Under the pieces are notes generated by a model. The model worked only from the letters and a program-made list of their open reading frames with translations. It was not told the DNA's origin and made no database searches. A stretch of DNA of 64,000 nucleotides, from assembly GCA_947034895.1 (NCBI GenBank), contig OX344762.1, forward strand, positions 10,235,501 through 10,299,500, written 5' to 3'. The stretch's first letter is position 1. Each line of letters opens with the position of its first letter. Shown one piece after another: positions 24,640-36,206 of the stretch. The DNA comes from Rhytidiadelphus loreus. Taxonomy: Eukaryota; Streptophyta; Bryopsida; Hypnales; Hylocomiaceae. The translations under genes were made by a program, and so were the position numbers.

Positions 24640-27600
24640 TTAGCTATCGTTCATTGAAAGCAACATCTTCAAAATATTTTTGCATAAATTTTTCTCACAA
24701 TGCATGACATCCAACATGTATTGTTCTAGGAGATCTTGCAAAAGGAAAGGTAAAACATGTCAGAAGTAGAAAAATCCACGTGCATGCCTTACCTTATTAG
24801 ATGTTGTATTAAACAAAAGAATGCCTACAAAGACATCGGCTACAGACGTCATGTCTAACAATAACATCAACACCGACGTCCAAACAAACGTTAGCACCAA
24901 CGTCAGCGTCGCCTCTTTTCATCCTCTATCATAACTGCATTTTTAATATCCCATACCGTTTGTTATTCTTCCCACCACCTTTCTTGTATAAATATATTGG
25001 CTTCTTCCCTCCCTTTAATCATAATAAGGTGCGTTTAAAGCCTTTATTTTGATCTAACTATCAAATATTGTGTATTATGTATGGTAAACTATTTCTGTAT
25101 ATATGATGTATGTATGTATTTTATATTATATATCATGTATGTATATGTTTTATATTATGTATGTATTTTATGTTATGTATGGTGTATATAATATGGTACA
25201 AGTATAGAATATTATGTACGAAATTTTATACAGTGTTTATATAGAAGGCATCATGATATGGACATGTACATTATGTAAGACATATGATTGTTTTTCTAGA
25301 CATCATGTTGGATAATAAACTACTTTGCTTAACACATGAATGTCAAATCTGATATCATTTTGTACATCAACTATATTGTTTTGGACATTCTATGTTTTCT
25401 CTGATGTTGATGAAACAGTGTAGGAAATGCTCATGGTGACATCGTTGTGTCTAGTTTATTTTGTAGGGATGCAGGCGGAAACGTCCAAAGTCAATTGCAG
25501 GTGTTCTGTACAGTACACGCTATTGCTTTCAGAGCTACGCCCCATGTCACAAACAACATCCACAGGGACAACACAAAAGTCATGGACATGTCGAATTCGG
25601 TACAATGAAAATCAAAGTAGACATCTCTCTTCACAGTGTACGTGACGAGAACAACATCTAGAATGACAACATGATGTCATTGCGGATATAGAATGTCTAT
25701 TGAGATGTCTTCACAAACATCCTAGAAGACGACATAATGTCTATGTGGTCATCATTTATGACATAGTAGCATTCCTTCTAGACCTATTTTAAGGCCCCAA
25801 AATAGTGCCACGTCACACTCAAAAAATAAGCCACGTCGACATGACATGTCACTCACGGGTAATGGATGAAAAAAAATCCGACTTGGCTTCCCGCGCTCAC
25901 GGGTTAGTGTACGCTAGACCGTATGCACTTTCAGCAAAATTGGATTGTACACATTACAGCATAAGTACTAAATTGTACTAATTGTATTGAGGCTCCGCAA
26001 CCTAAGGCTTTCAATTTCCATCCCTGCGGCTAGGGTTGGTGGATCCAGATCGCCCAATCATGCGCAAATAATCTGACAGAAAGCTGAATATGTGGCCCGT
26101 TGACTTGGGGATTACCAGATTTGGCTCCCTGATTAATGCAATACCCGGCTTTTATCTGTTGGCAAGGGAATTTTTTCAAACTAAAGGTACCCGGCCCGTA
26201 AGCCACATTCCCGCCTTTGAAATGATCTTCTAGATGAATGTAAATCATCTACACTGTAGAATTTTGACTTAGTTTTGTGCTTTTAAATCTATGGAATTGT
26301 TGTAGTTCTTACGGAGTATTATTATTTTGGATGAACCTGGGATGAAGCACCATTTTCAAGATGTACTTTGAAGAAAAAAATATCATGAAAAAAAATATGA
26401 AGTACTAATAAAAGGCACGTATGTAATAACGTAAGTTTAAAATATTTTAATGTACTATATATATAATCTCCCCACAAGCAACATGGGATAAATGATGAAA
26501 TTTCTAATATTGTATTTTAAAAATTGGCAAGGAAAAATATATGATATTGTAAAATATACAACATCCTAACACATTTATTGTTAGGATTTGAAAATATCTC
26601 TATATCTAAAAGTCCACCCATGTTTTTTAGAATGATATACGCAATGGAACTCTATTTGCTAGCCACGCTTTAAGAATTTGACTCAATCTATTTTTCAATC
26701 ACAATTTAGATTCAAAGAAGGGTTCCAAATCCCATGAGCCATGTTTCCACCATCATTATTTTCATCATTTGTATGTAAATAAACTTCATTGTGAATTGCA
26801 AATTTGTTATATTTAGAAGTCATATAAAATTGTTATAGCTCTTACTATAACAAAGTATGATCCTTGAATACCACCTACTTTCAGTTTGGATTTGGAAAAA
26901 GAAATTACATGTGATGATTAAGCATCTAATTTATATAAAGATTTTATAATACAAACCATGTAATTTAAACTAAAAGAAAAGTTGGGTGTCTAGGACTCAT
27001 TCATAATTATGGATATTTATAGAAATTTGGTTAGAATTGATGAAATTCATATACAAAATAATATGATATTGTACTCTATTTATATTATGGACTTTAGATT
27101 GGTCCATACCGCAATTCACCCATGGCTTACATAATATGATATCATTTATCAATTTAGGATTCACTAAGCCAAGGCCAAAAGAATTTATCATTCAATTCGG
27201 GGATGGAAGTGTTTTGCTACTTAAAGGCAAAAAAAAAGAGAAGGGAGTGACTCCACTCTAAAAAACTTAGAAGATAATTTACCAATTCTTTTTTGTACAT
27301 CAAAATTTTACACGTACATATGAACCACATACTCCTTAATAAAGCACTCTTTCCTTAATGAACCACATACTCCTAAATGGTCATCGATTCATAATTTTCT
27401 TATACTATGATTTCATTAATTTAAGCATGTTTAAAGGTAATATATAGAAAACACTCAATTATGTTTGAGACCTCGGGCTACATCTTGGTTGCATCTTTGA
27501 GACATGTAAACTAGCACAAATTTAATATGCTCGTTCACAAATTCTAAATGTTTACAATATTTACAAGTTTGTGCACAATTTTTTACATTCCTTCTCATAT

Positions 27601-29107
27601 ATGTGAATTACGTGACTTTTAGAATTCAAGATTCTTAAAATTCATGATATTCATGACCTATTTATATATTTTTGGATACTCATGGTAAATTTTAGAAATT
27701 AAAACAAATTTAATATGCTTATGAAGTCTAAATCTTCAAAATATTTACAACTTGTACGCACATTTTTTTCTTCCTTCTTTCACATATGAATCCGATGACT
27801 TCTAGAATTCAAAATCCTTAAAGTATAGGATATGATTTATTTATATATATGTTGATTCTTGTATTATGATTACAACTAGTGCGTTTTTGTTTCCTTCTTT
27901 CACATACAAATTCTACAACTTTTGATTCAATTCAAATTCCTTAAACTACTAGACATGACTTGTTTATATATTTTTTGATTCTTGTAGTAAATTAAAAAAA
28001 TAGAACAAATTTAACATGCTCATGAAGTCAAAATCTTTAGAATGCTCATAACTTCTCCATTTCTTTTGTATTTCTCATACAATTTTCATGACATTGAGGA
28101 TTTGAGCTTTTTAAAATTGTACATGGCTTATTTAAATGTAAATAACATTTAAGTAGATTAGAAATTGGTCATTTTGGTTTAGGAAAGATCTTTAATTTAA
28201 TGCTGCATCAAATGGTTTAATCCTTCAGAGTTGTGGTCAACGTCCAATCTCTAATGGAAACGCATATATATTCAAATTTACATTTCTTTTTCATCACCAA
28301 TTGATTGGATGAAAATCAACCTAATTCATAAGGATACTTTACCAACTTTGTGGTCTTCTCTAATGGTAGGATTTGATATTACTAGAATATGTATTTTTTC
28401 TAAAATTACAAATGCAGAAGTCCAACTAGTGCTTGACTAAGAAAAATATACATCAATTAACTCTAATTCGAAACTTCCATTTGCAAAAGTGAGGTTCTAG
28501 ATTTAAAAAAACATGAAAATTCCAAAATGTACCATGTCTAAAGAATCTCATTTCACATTTGGATATTCCAATAAGGGTTTGGGTAAAAAATGATAATATT
28601 TTTCTTGCCACCAACTTCATTAGGAGTTTCAAATTTGTGCTATCAAAGTTTAAAAAAACATGTTACATTCATTTAAACATGTTACAAAAAAATAACACTA
28701 GTTACATTAAGGTAAATTGGTATCTCATTCCAAACCAAATGGAAGTGAGCCTTTCTAAGCTAAATTCTATTAGTGATGTACATTTAAGTTCTCAAATGTA
28801 CACCAACAGTTAACATAATTCAATCCACAATGGGCTTGCTCCCATTTGGTTAAAAATGGGGTAGTTTACCTTAGTTACTCCCTAAGTTGTACAAAAATTA
28901 CCTTGACAAGAGTGTAAAATTTGGATACCAAATAAAATCTTTGAAGGATGTTCAGTTTGGCAAATCCTATAAATTTTTTTAAGGACCGTCACCAATTAAA
29001 GGTACACCGAATACATTCAGCTAATAAGTTAAATCACAATCATTTTATTGCCACGGTTGTTGTATCAGCTCATAAGTATAATCACATTCATTTAATTGTG
29101 ACCGGCT
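24640..29107. other. Non-coding interior of the CACTA element, left part
   Basis: From 24640 to about 25900 gacgtc/gacatg motifs continue. From 26250 the DNA is AT-rich and resembles ordinary intergenic DNA, with no recognisable gene. Two related tracts at about 29017-29055 and 29065-29105 (cagctaataag / cagctcataag) form a short direct duplication. Confidence 0.5.
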
Positions 29108-29707
29108 AGCTACAGGGAATCACTGGTGACGGCCGGTTGCCACGGGTGGAAAGACATTTTCCAACTGGTGATCGCAAGTCTCCTTCCGTCGTCTCGCACC
29201 TTCTTCTGCGGGAGTGGGATCAGAAGGGAGATGGCGTATTCTCTGAGTTTGGTGATGGAGAAAGAACTGTTCTAGGTGTTTTTCTCAATGTAGATCTTAG
29301 ATTTCTGTGCGGAGTAGATAGCAAGCTTATCTAGAAGCAAAGCCCTAAAATACTTAGGATTTGCGAGCTGCGACGGGGTTTTGGAGGGCGGTTTATGAAA
29401 ATTGGCAGCGCTCCTGCTCGCCTTATGGAGTAACCGAGTAAGTTCACAAGTTCCTGTTCAATCATTCTGTATTTCTTTGTTGTTTTCTAGGGTGCACTTG
29501 GATGTTTCAAGATGCAATTCAGATCGGATTAATAGGAGAGGAAGGCTTCGTATTGCGTCTTGACTATGAAATCTGTACAGTTGTCGCCACTGCAATGCAT
29601 TTGAGCACACTATTTTAGAAATGATGTTGGGGTGTTGTATAAATTTTACGGGTTCGGTGCTTTTTGTTCATTGCAAGGTTTGCGTTTTGGGTGCAAGGCT
29701 TTCCGGA

Positions 29708-30603
29708 ATGGAGAATTCCGCGGCAATGCGTTCAAGTAAGGTGAAGGTTACTGTTACGAAAGGGAGATCCAGTGGGGGAAAATCCAAAGATAGTTCACGG
29801 AAGGGGAGGGAGGGCGGAAAGAATGGGAGGGCGGAAAGAATGGGAGGGCAAGCGCTGGCGACCAGAAGACGACTGCGGTGACTAAGAGCACCGCGGAGAG
29901 ACAACAAGGCGACGATGAAGAAGAAGTCGCTGATGAAGACGAGGTGTCAACATAACAAGTCGCTGATGAAGACGAGGTGTCAACAGAACAAGTCGCTGAT
30001 GAAGACGAGGTGTCAACGTTGCCAGAGGCCTCAGGGTTGCGGAGGAGACCAAGGTCCAAGGCAAAGAAGGCCAAATGTTACCAGACTCCAGACGATGTTG
30101 ATATAGAGATTGCGAATCTGAAGCAGCCACCAAGGACCTTGACGCGGGAAGACTTCGCAAACGAATATAGATTGTCTAACACCTCCCCAAATAATCCCCA
30201 TCGGTATAGGAAGGGCTCCCTCCCAACGAAGCTGGTGCGGAAGTACTTTGGGGAGCCACTAGGCGAAGGGGGGAGGAATGGATTCTCGTGGCAGCAATGC
30301 GACAAAGCCGACTTGCGAGCGCGAATCCAAGAGCTGCACCCCATTATATACCAGCATGGTCCCACAGAGGTACCCGGGTTACTGAAGATGCATTTTGCTG
30401 AGGGAATTGCGATGGAGTTCGAAAAGGGAGCAGAAGAAGTGAATTGGTGTTTGTTCGGGGAGGAGACAAATAAAAGACAGCGCAATCGTTACGAACAAGA
30501 CCTGAAGAAGCTTCAAACCTTCAAGAAGAGTATGCAGACTTCTAACAAAAATGCAGAGATTCGAGGCTTGGAGTGGAGGTCAATCAAATTAGAACCCGGC
30601 TAG
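29708..30603 (+). pseudogene. N-terminal region of RING-SET gene, frameshifted and interrupted by stops
   Basis: The ATG at 29708 opens a Lys/Ser-rich segment. A 17-bp tandem duplication (29808-29824 and 29825-29841) then shifts the frame; with one unit the frame would run on into SAGDQKTTAVTKSTAER. Next come three 33-bp repeats encoding VADEDEVST, and in the first of these GAA is changed to TAA (about 29953). The open frame from 29977 encodes a region with LVRKYFGEPLGEGGRNGFSW and ends in TAG at 30601-30603, while the same frame continues directly into the RING-containing segment. The protein is not one I recognise in this part. The three separate lesions suggest that full-length translation from this ATG does not occur, unless transcripts begin further down. 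Confidence 0.6.
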
Positions 30604-31567
30604 GAAGTGATGAAACTAGAAAGAGGTGGGGGGAGTGGGAAGGCATCTACTGCAGATAGGGTGCCCGTTAGGTGTCGATCAAGGCTTGGAGAGACAGGTG
30701 GGGAATCTGGTGTGTCTGCAGGTTTTGAGGACCTTGATGCGCAACGAGGACTCCGACCTTGGTCGAAAGGAAGTGTAGGAGAGCGGCAATTGGAAGTAGA
30801 ATCCCTCATGAGTGTGGTGCACATAGAGGGAGAGGTGTTGAAGATTCAGCACAAGGAGGCAGAATCCACGCTAAAGAAATGCCAATTGCGGAAGAGGGAC
30901 GCACAGTGCCTTGTCGATACTTTCAAGAACCAGCTACAAGTGAAAGCAAAACTCATCGATGTCATGAAGGGAGCTGGTGAGGATGTAATTTGTGAATCGA
31001 TCAAATTGGAGATGGTGCAAGAACAATTGGCATCGGAGGAGGAGCATCTACATGAAGCTAACTTGCATCTTATGCTAGCAGAGACTGCCTTGTCCGTTTT
31101 GGCTGTGAAGTTGGATTGTCACCGAATCCAATTTGACGCTTTGGTGTCCAAATTGGGGTCTTTGAAGAGAGGCAGGCCGGGTGGTCTGTTCAATCCTAGA
31201 CCCATGGTGTATGCTCGTTCAGAGGAGCCCATTGTTGAACTTACTAACTCTAGCAACGAGACTGCTTTCATTGGGGTGACTATATGTTCCTTATGTTCCT
31301 TTCCATTTCCGCACAACGATATTATTGTATCCTCCTGTAGACACCTCTACCACCCTTTTTGTGCTTCCGTACTTTTTGTGAATGATGGAAAGTGCACGGC
31401 TAGAGGTTGTAAAACCGCGTCACATCCCGAATGGCATCGAAGCTTTGGATGGGGGGAGCCAAGTGCAGATCTGGTACAGCGGGCTTTGATGCTGGGACTT
31501 GCGGAAGAAACCAAAAAAGTTTTGGAAGACCGAAAAGATGCGGCCATAACACAGTGTCCAGCTGCTG
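30604..31567 (+). CDS. Coiled-coil and RING-like segment of the RING-SET gene
   Basis: The frame is the same as the preceding open stretch but follows a TAG. Its first ATG is at 30610. The segment has a long helical, charged part (EVLKIQHKEAESTLKKCQL, then VQEQLASEEEHLHEANLHL). It is followed by a RING-like zinc site: CSLCSFPFP, then SSCRHLYHPFCAS, then CTARGCKTASHPEWHRSFGW. The Cys/His spacing (C-x2-C, C-x-H-x2-H-x2-C, C-x4-C) suggests a degenerate RING or PHD-like fold. A donor at 31568 (GTAAGT) in phase 1 joins in frame to the zinc ribbon at 32376. RING domains often act as E3 ubiquitin ligases; that role is only possible here. Confidence 0.6.
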
Positions 31568-32375
31568 GTAAGTCCATGCTTTTGGGTTCCATATTTTGAG
31601 TTTCATGGAGTGCATACTTGTAATGTCCTACTCTAGAGACTTTGAAGTCCTAAAACCTAATTTCTAACTTCACAATCTCTGTTACAGTACCTTTTGCAAT
31701 GGCATTTTCTCACTCACTAGTACAATATAACATTGCCAACCACAGTCTACATTATTGGTACATAATGTATATATTGTAGGACATGAAAGACTTCACAACA
31801 GTTTATAGTATTTTCTCGTTTGCCGAAATGTCTTGAATGTAGTACTAGTAGTCAAATTCCTTCTACTTCTTTGTTGAAAAGTAAAACTGTCAACTCAAAG
31901 TATTTAGAGTACCACTGTGTTTGTAATTTCAGTATCACTTTCTTGTACTCCTTGGCTATGTAGGTACTCTTTGTAGACTATGTCAGTTTTTTTCCCGTAC
32001 ACTACATTGGAGTGTACAAGACTACATTACCTCAAGTGTTTTTAGAGTACATATCAAATTTGAATTTTATTTAATGTCAGTACAACATGTACATTTCTGA
32101 AAAGTGGTTTCCAGTGAAACCTACTTATTGTATTATTTAAAAAAATTAAATAGTATTAAACGTCCTTACTAACTTCAAGTAATACAAAATGTATAAAATG
32201 ATCTTACTGTAGTACTCATTTAGTGGTCCCTTCAATACAAATATACGAATTTGTACTCAACACACGATGTACAATGGAGTTTATACTTTGTACCAAGTAC
32301 AAGGTGTTCTTTTTATATTGTTGTTTTATACTTTTAAATTGTTGGTTATGTATATCGTTGTATTTATCTTTTAAG
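31568..32375 (+). other. Intron of the RING-SET gene, very rich in GTAC
   Basis: About 17 GTAC tetramers lie within about 800 bp (e.g. 31688, 31720, 31757, 31909, 31997, 32013, 32047, 32079), several times the chance expectation. Donor GTAAGT and acceptor TTTTAAG fit a normal intron. The GTAC clustering recurs in other non-coding parts of the CACTA interior. Confidence 0.6.
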
Positions 32376-33765
32376 GTTTTGGGACGTATAGTTCAACTAA
32401 ATGGAAGTCAATGCGTTGCTCTATGTGCAGTCTTCGGCCAGAAGTTTGCCCATCCTGCAAGCTCTCCAGCAAATTTTACGGAGGGAGCCACTAGCCAAGC
32501 TTTCTGCTCAATGAAGGCTACTGATTGGGGGGGGGGGAGAATTTACAAAACTTGCAAAGGATGCCACTGATCCGGAAACGAGGAAGAAGAGAGTCCGTGA
32601 TGGAGTTCAGGCTGGTACTTTAAAGGTGTTACCAAGAAAGAAAATTAAAATTGGGTATGAGTGCATTGAGGAGGGTCTCAGAAAGGGAGAGAAGGTTGAA
32701 GAGCCAGAAGTTAGTTCAGGGACGGAATCAAGTGAAGATGGCGTCTCCCCGAAGATGTTGAACTTGCCCTCCTCCTCAGGTACCACCATTTCTACCCGTG
32801 AAGAGGATGGAAAAAGTTTTGAAGGTGAATTGGGTGAGGTGCAGGTTGAAGGAGATGACGGGGGTCAAAACGATGTCCACATACCCGTCTTCAAGTCTTG
32901 GGACCCAGAATTCATTAGTCCGCTGAAACCATTGAAACCAAGACGTATATGTGGACGAGAAAATGGTTTAGTATTTGAAGGAGGGGTTGAGGTGGCAAGT
33001 CCACCGGCCTCAATTATGAGGGCTCCTGGGAGCGAACAGAAGGCTATAGAGAGAGATGTAGGAGAAAGGATGGAAGGAGTTGAGGGGCATGCTAGGAAAG
33101 GGATTCTTGAAGATGAAGGACATGGTGATGGAAAGCAGTTTCCGCTGTCAATGGAGGAGCTCCCTAAACTGGCACCTAACGCAACTATGGTACATACTAA
33201 TGAAACTATAATTTCCATGATAAAAGTACCTGCGGTTGTAGATGTGGGAGAGGGGATGCCAGTTCAAAAAGGAGGAGTTCGAGAAGGGAAAGGTGTAGAC
33301 GAGAATAATACTAGGGAGGGAAGACATTCTGATTACAAGGACAGTGCTGTTGAAAAGGGTATTCATTTCGGGGATGCCAGTGAGAAAAAGGATGAAGGTG
33401 GAGCAGATGACGGGGAGGGGAAGGGTATTCAGGAGGGAATCACTTAAGAGCTTGCAACGTCTCATGAAGAGAATAAGGACCTCGCAGCAGATGCGCCTAA
33501 CTCAGGTATGGTGAAGAATAAGAAGAAGGAGGACAAGAAGCGCCAGAAGAAGGTGGCTGATGAGGAGGATCCACCAACATCCTTAGAAAATCTTTTTAGT
33601 GCAGAGCACACTTCTTTTGCTGAATTGTCCACTATAGCGTCTGGGAGTTTGAATGATGGTAGTGAGGACGCTGTAGAGACCGCCGCTACCATCATTGAGC
33701 CTCCGGCGAGGAGATGCACCAGGTCACAGCATGCGAGTTCCATCCAGACTAATATATCTACGCAG
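32376..33765 (+). pseudogene. Zinc-ribbon and charged linker region of the RING-SET gene, with frameshift and stop
   Basis: The exon starting at 32376 reads GFGTYSSTKWKSMRCSMC and continues SLRPEVCPSCKLSSKFYGG, a C-x2-C-x6-C-x2-C zinc ribbon. After it the frame changes somewhere between about 32476 and 32539, where a run of 11 G (32527-32537) lies. The new frame, beginning EFTKLAKDATDPETRKKR, is open as a long acidic and Lys-rich linker until TAA at 33445-33447. The same frame then continues to a CAG/GTAGAG donor at 33766, which joins in phase 0 to the SET exon at 34003. The alternative is that the N-terminal and SET parts are now separate genes. Confidence 0.5.
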
Positions 33766-34002
33766 GTAGAGAAACCAATTAAACAAAAGCGCCGACGCTC
33801 TTAGGTTGGGAATAGTTTTTCTACCTTCGCCATTATTTATATATTCCAGTTTGCTATTTAGTGCATATATGTCAGTGAAGGCTTGTACATGGTCTCCTAA
33901 GTAGAGGCAACTGAAACAGAGATTACCTTTTAACAAACCTTCACCTTTTACTACACTATCGGTACATTCTAATGTGTCTTGTTTGGATGTGTTTCATAAC
34001 AG

Positions 34003-35009
34003 ACCCCGCCTTGGTACTTTAATGGAGATTTGTCTCGTGGCTTGGAGGCAATTCCGGTATTAGTAGTTCCACTCGATGTTCCCTTAACACCTTTCAAGTA
34101 CATGACTAGTAGTGTAGTCCATAACAAAGCACTTGTGCATACTTTTGTTGTTGGACTAGGAAAGGGTAATTTTTGCAGTTGTGGTAAGGCAGATTGTTTG
34201 ACTGCAGACTATCATTGTGATTGTACCAAGGGAACCGGAGGTCAGTTTGCATACAAGCCAGGTGGCTTCCTCAAAGACCGGTTCTTGCAAACTAAAGAGG
34301 GTGTACGTCGAACCTTCATTAGGGAATGTAATTTCAAGTGTGGATGCCATAGTAAATGTGGTAATCGTGTTGTTCAACAGGGGATGAAGTATTCATTAGA
34401 GGTTTTTCGTACAACGCAAACCGGTTGGGGGATTCGAGCCATCGAGTCCATCCCAAAAGGTGCGTTCGTGTTTGAGATGACTGGAGAGATATTAACAAAC
34501 GCTGAGATGCACATTAGAAACCTTGTAGTTAAGGATGGACAAACGTACGCGTTGCAACTTGATGCTGATTGGGCCACTGAAAAAAAATTAGACGACAACA
34601 CAGCTCTCTGCTTGGATTCCACTCACTATGGGAATGTCGCAAGATTTTTGAATCACAGGTTAGACCTTAAACTGCTCTTATTAATTGTGCATTGGAATGT
34701 TATCACATGCTAGAATTGTGCCAATTAAACCCAATTGACATTGGGTCACTAATTGGCATTGTACTAATCGTGTGCAGGTGTGAAGATGGAAACCTTATTG
34801 ACATACCTGTACAGGTTGAGACCGTTCATAAGAGTATGTACCATGTTGCATTCTTCACCAAACGAATGGTTGAAGCTAAGGAGGAGTTGACATGGGATTA
34901 TGGCACCGACTTCTCCCGTGATGACCTTGATTTGCCCTACTTTGCTTGTAAATGTATGAGCACCATGTGCAGAGATAGATTTTCACAAATCGGTGGACGA
35001 AATGAGTAG
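34003..35009 (+). CDS. SUVR-type SET domain protein (histone H3K9 methyltransferase-like), pre-SET, SET and post-SET
   Basis: Two exons (34003-34658 and 34778-35009; intron with GT/AG ends, frame preserved across NH-R-CEDGN) encode a complete SET module. The start NGDLSRGLEAIPVLVV matches the entry to the SUVR catalytic region. The Cys-rich pre-SET follows (FCSCGKADCL, then HCDCTKGTGGQFAY, then ECNFKCGCHSKCGNRVVQ). The SET core shows GWGIRA, EMTGEILTN, LDADWATE, YGNVARFLNH with RCEDGNLIDIP, and ELTWDYGTDF. The post-SET Cys cluster is CKCMSTMC. SUVR1/2/4-type proteins act on or near histone H3 lysine 9 in silenced chromatin. All catalytic motifs are present, and the Arg after NH is as in plant SUVR proteins. 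No WIYLD domain is visible. Unlike the upstream part, this module has no stop or frameshift. It lies inside a transposon, so it may be captured host sequence or transposon cargo. Confidence 0.8.
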
Positions 35010-36206
35010 GGAGTTAGGCGGATGAATTAGTGGACGTGCCCTTCTACACTGACATAGAATTTGATGTTGTCCAAATTATATTTTCTATCGCAGTACATTA
35101 TTCTCTGACATAGAATACAAAACTGACAAAATAATATTTTCTAAGTGATATCACTTCCATTTGTCATGCTTATGGCTTCAGGGGGGTGTCCTTTTTTCTT
35201 GCCTGTATTGGTTTCTATGTTGCCCAATGTCTTATGCTTGGCAACACTCTTGTAACGTGTACTCCCTTTCTCAAGTGCCGGACCCTTTCAATGAATGCCA
35301 GACCTTGTAGAACTCATCCTCTTTTAAGTAAAGTCTTCTAGTTTAGGAGCGGCTAATCCATGGAGTTGATAAACATGTCCTTACAGATGCGTGCTGGCTT
35401 TCACTTAGAATCCATTTTTTGGCTTACATATGTTTGCCATTGTATTTGGAAACTTCTTTTCTGACTCAGTGTGTATTGATGTTCCCTGCACAGGTTGTAA
35501 GTGATTGATGCGAACGTCATTCCTCTCCGCATGCCTAAATGTAAAACCGACGAGCTCAACAAGAATGAAGTGGTAGCTTCGGTCATCTGTAATGCTGCTT
35601 ATGGTGAAACGCATGACCCAATCCCAAAACATGCAAAACAAAGGCTGCATGAAGGCATTGGACGACCTGCTAACATGCTCAAATCTATACATTCTAAACC
35701 TGTCCCTCGGCAAGGTCAAGAATATCCCCTCCACATACCTCAAATAACTATTTTGTGAATTAAAAAGCAAAAACAAAATAAATCATTTAGCCCTCACCTA
35801 AAAATATGTGGGCGATTGCAAAATCTCACTTCTTGCCTGAGTTGCCTTGCCGGCTGAAGGCAAAGGCTTCAGTTCATCATTAAAAATATCCACAAGCTTG
35901 CTTGAGTGCCTTGCCGGCTGAAGACTCAAGCTTAAGTTCATCATTAAAAATTTCCACAAACTTATGACGTGCATTGCACAAGCATCACACAAGAAAAAGA
36001 GGTTGATATAGATGGAAATAGAGCAAGCATACACACTGTACTTTTACTAGCCCAAATGAATATGCAGCTCAATGAAAGAAGCGAATTTCTTCATTTGTAC
36101 TTCAAGTATAAAAAAATACTATAATTGTAGTACAATTCAGGTACAAATAGTATCCAACGATACTAGGAAGGAGATACACACTATCTAAAAGCAAAAATAC
36201 AAAATA
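35010..36206. other. Spacer between convergent SET and DDE genes, with a 65-bp tandem duplication
   Basis: The region is mostly AT-rich and probably holds both 3' ends. Two units with ccttgccggctgaag at about 35845 and 35909 form a 65-bp tandem duplication (about 35839-35968). No gene is seen. Confidence 0.6.

Noticed and set aside
25895..25915. Possible second CACTA terminus (cgggttagtg, inverted CACTAACCCG)
   Set aside because: It matches the left terminus much less well than the end at 56295, and it does not restore the 74-bp array when joined to the left flank.
32223..32570. 115-aa frame as an independent small gene
   Set aside because: Its first half lies in the GTAC-rich intron and its second half overlaps the better-supported zinc-ribbon frame of the RING-SET gene.
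35405..35776. Overlapping ORFs of 85 and 123 aa between the SET and DDE genes
   Set aside because: The frames lie on both strands over the same DNA and have no recognisable motif; most likely chance ORFs.
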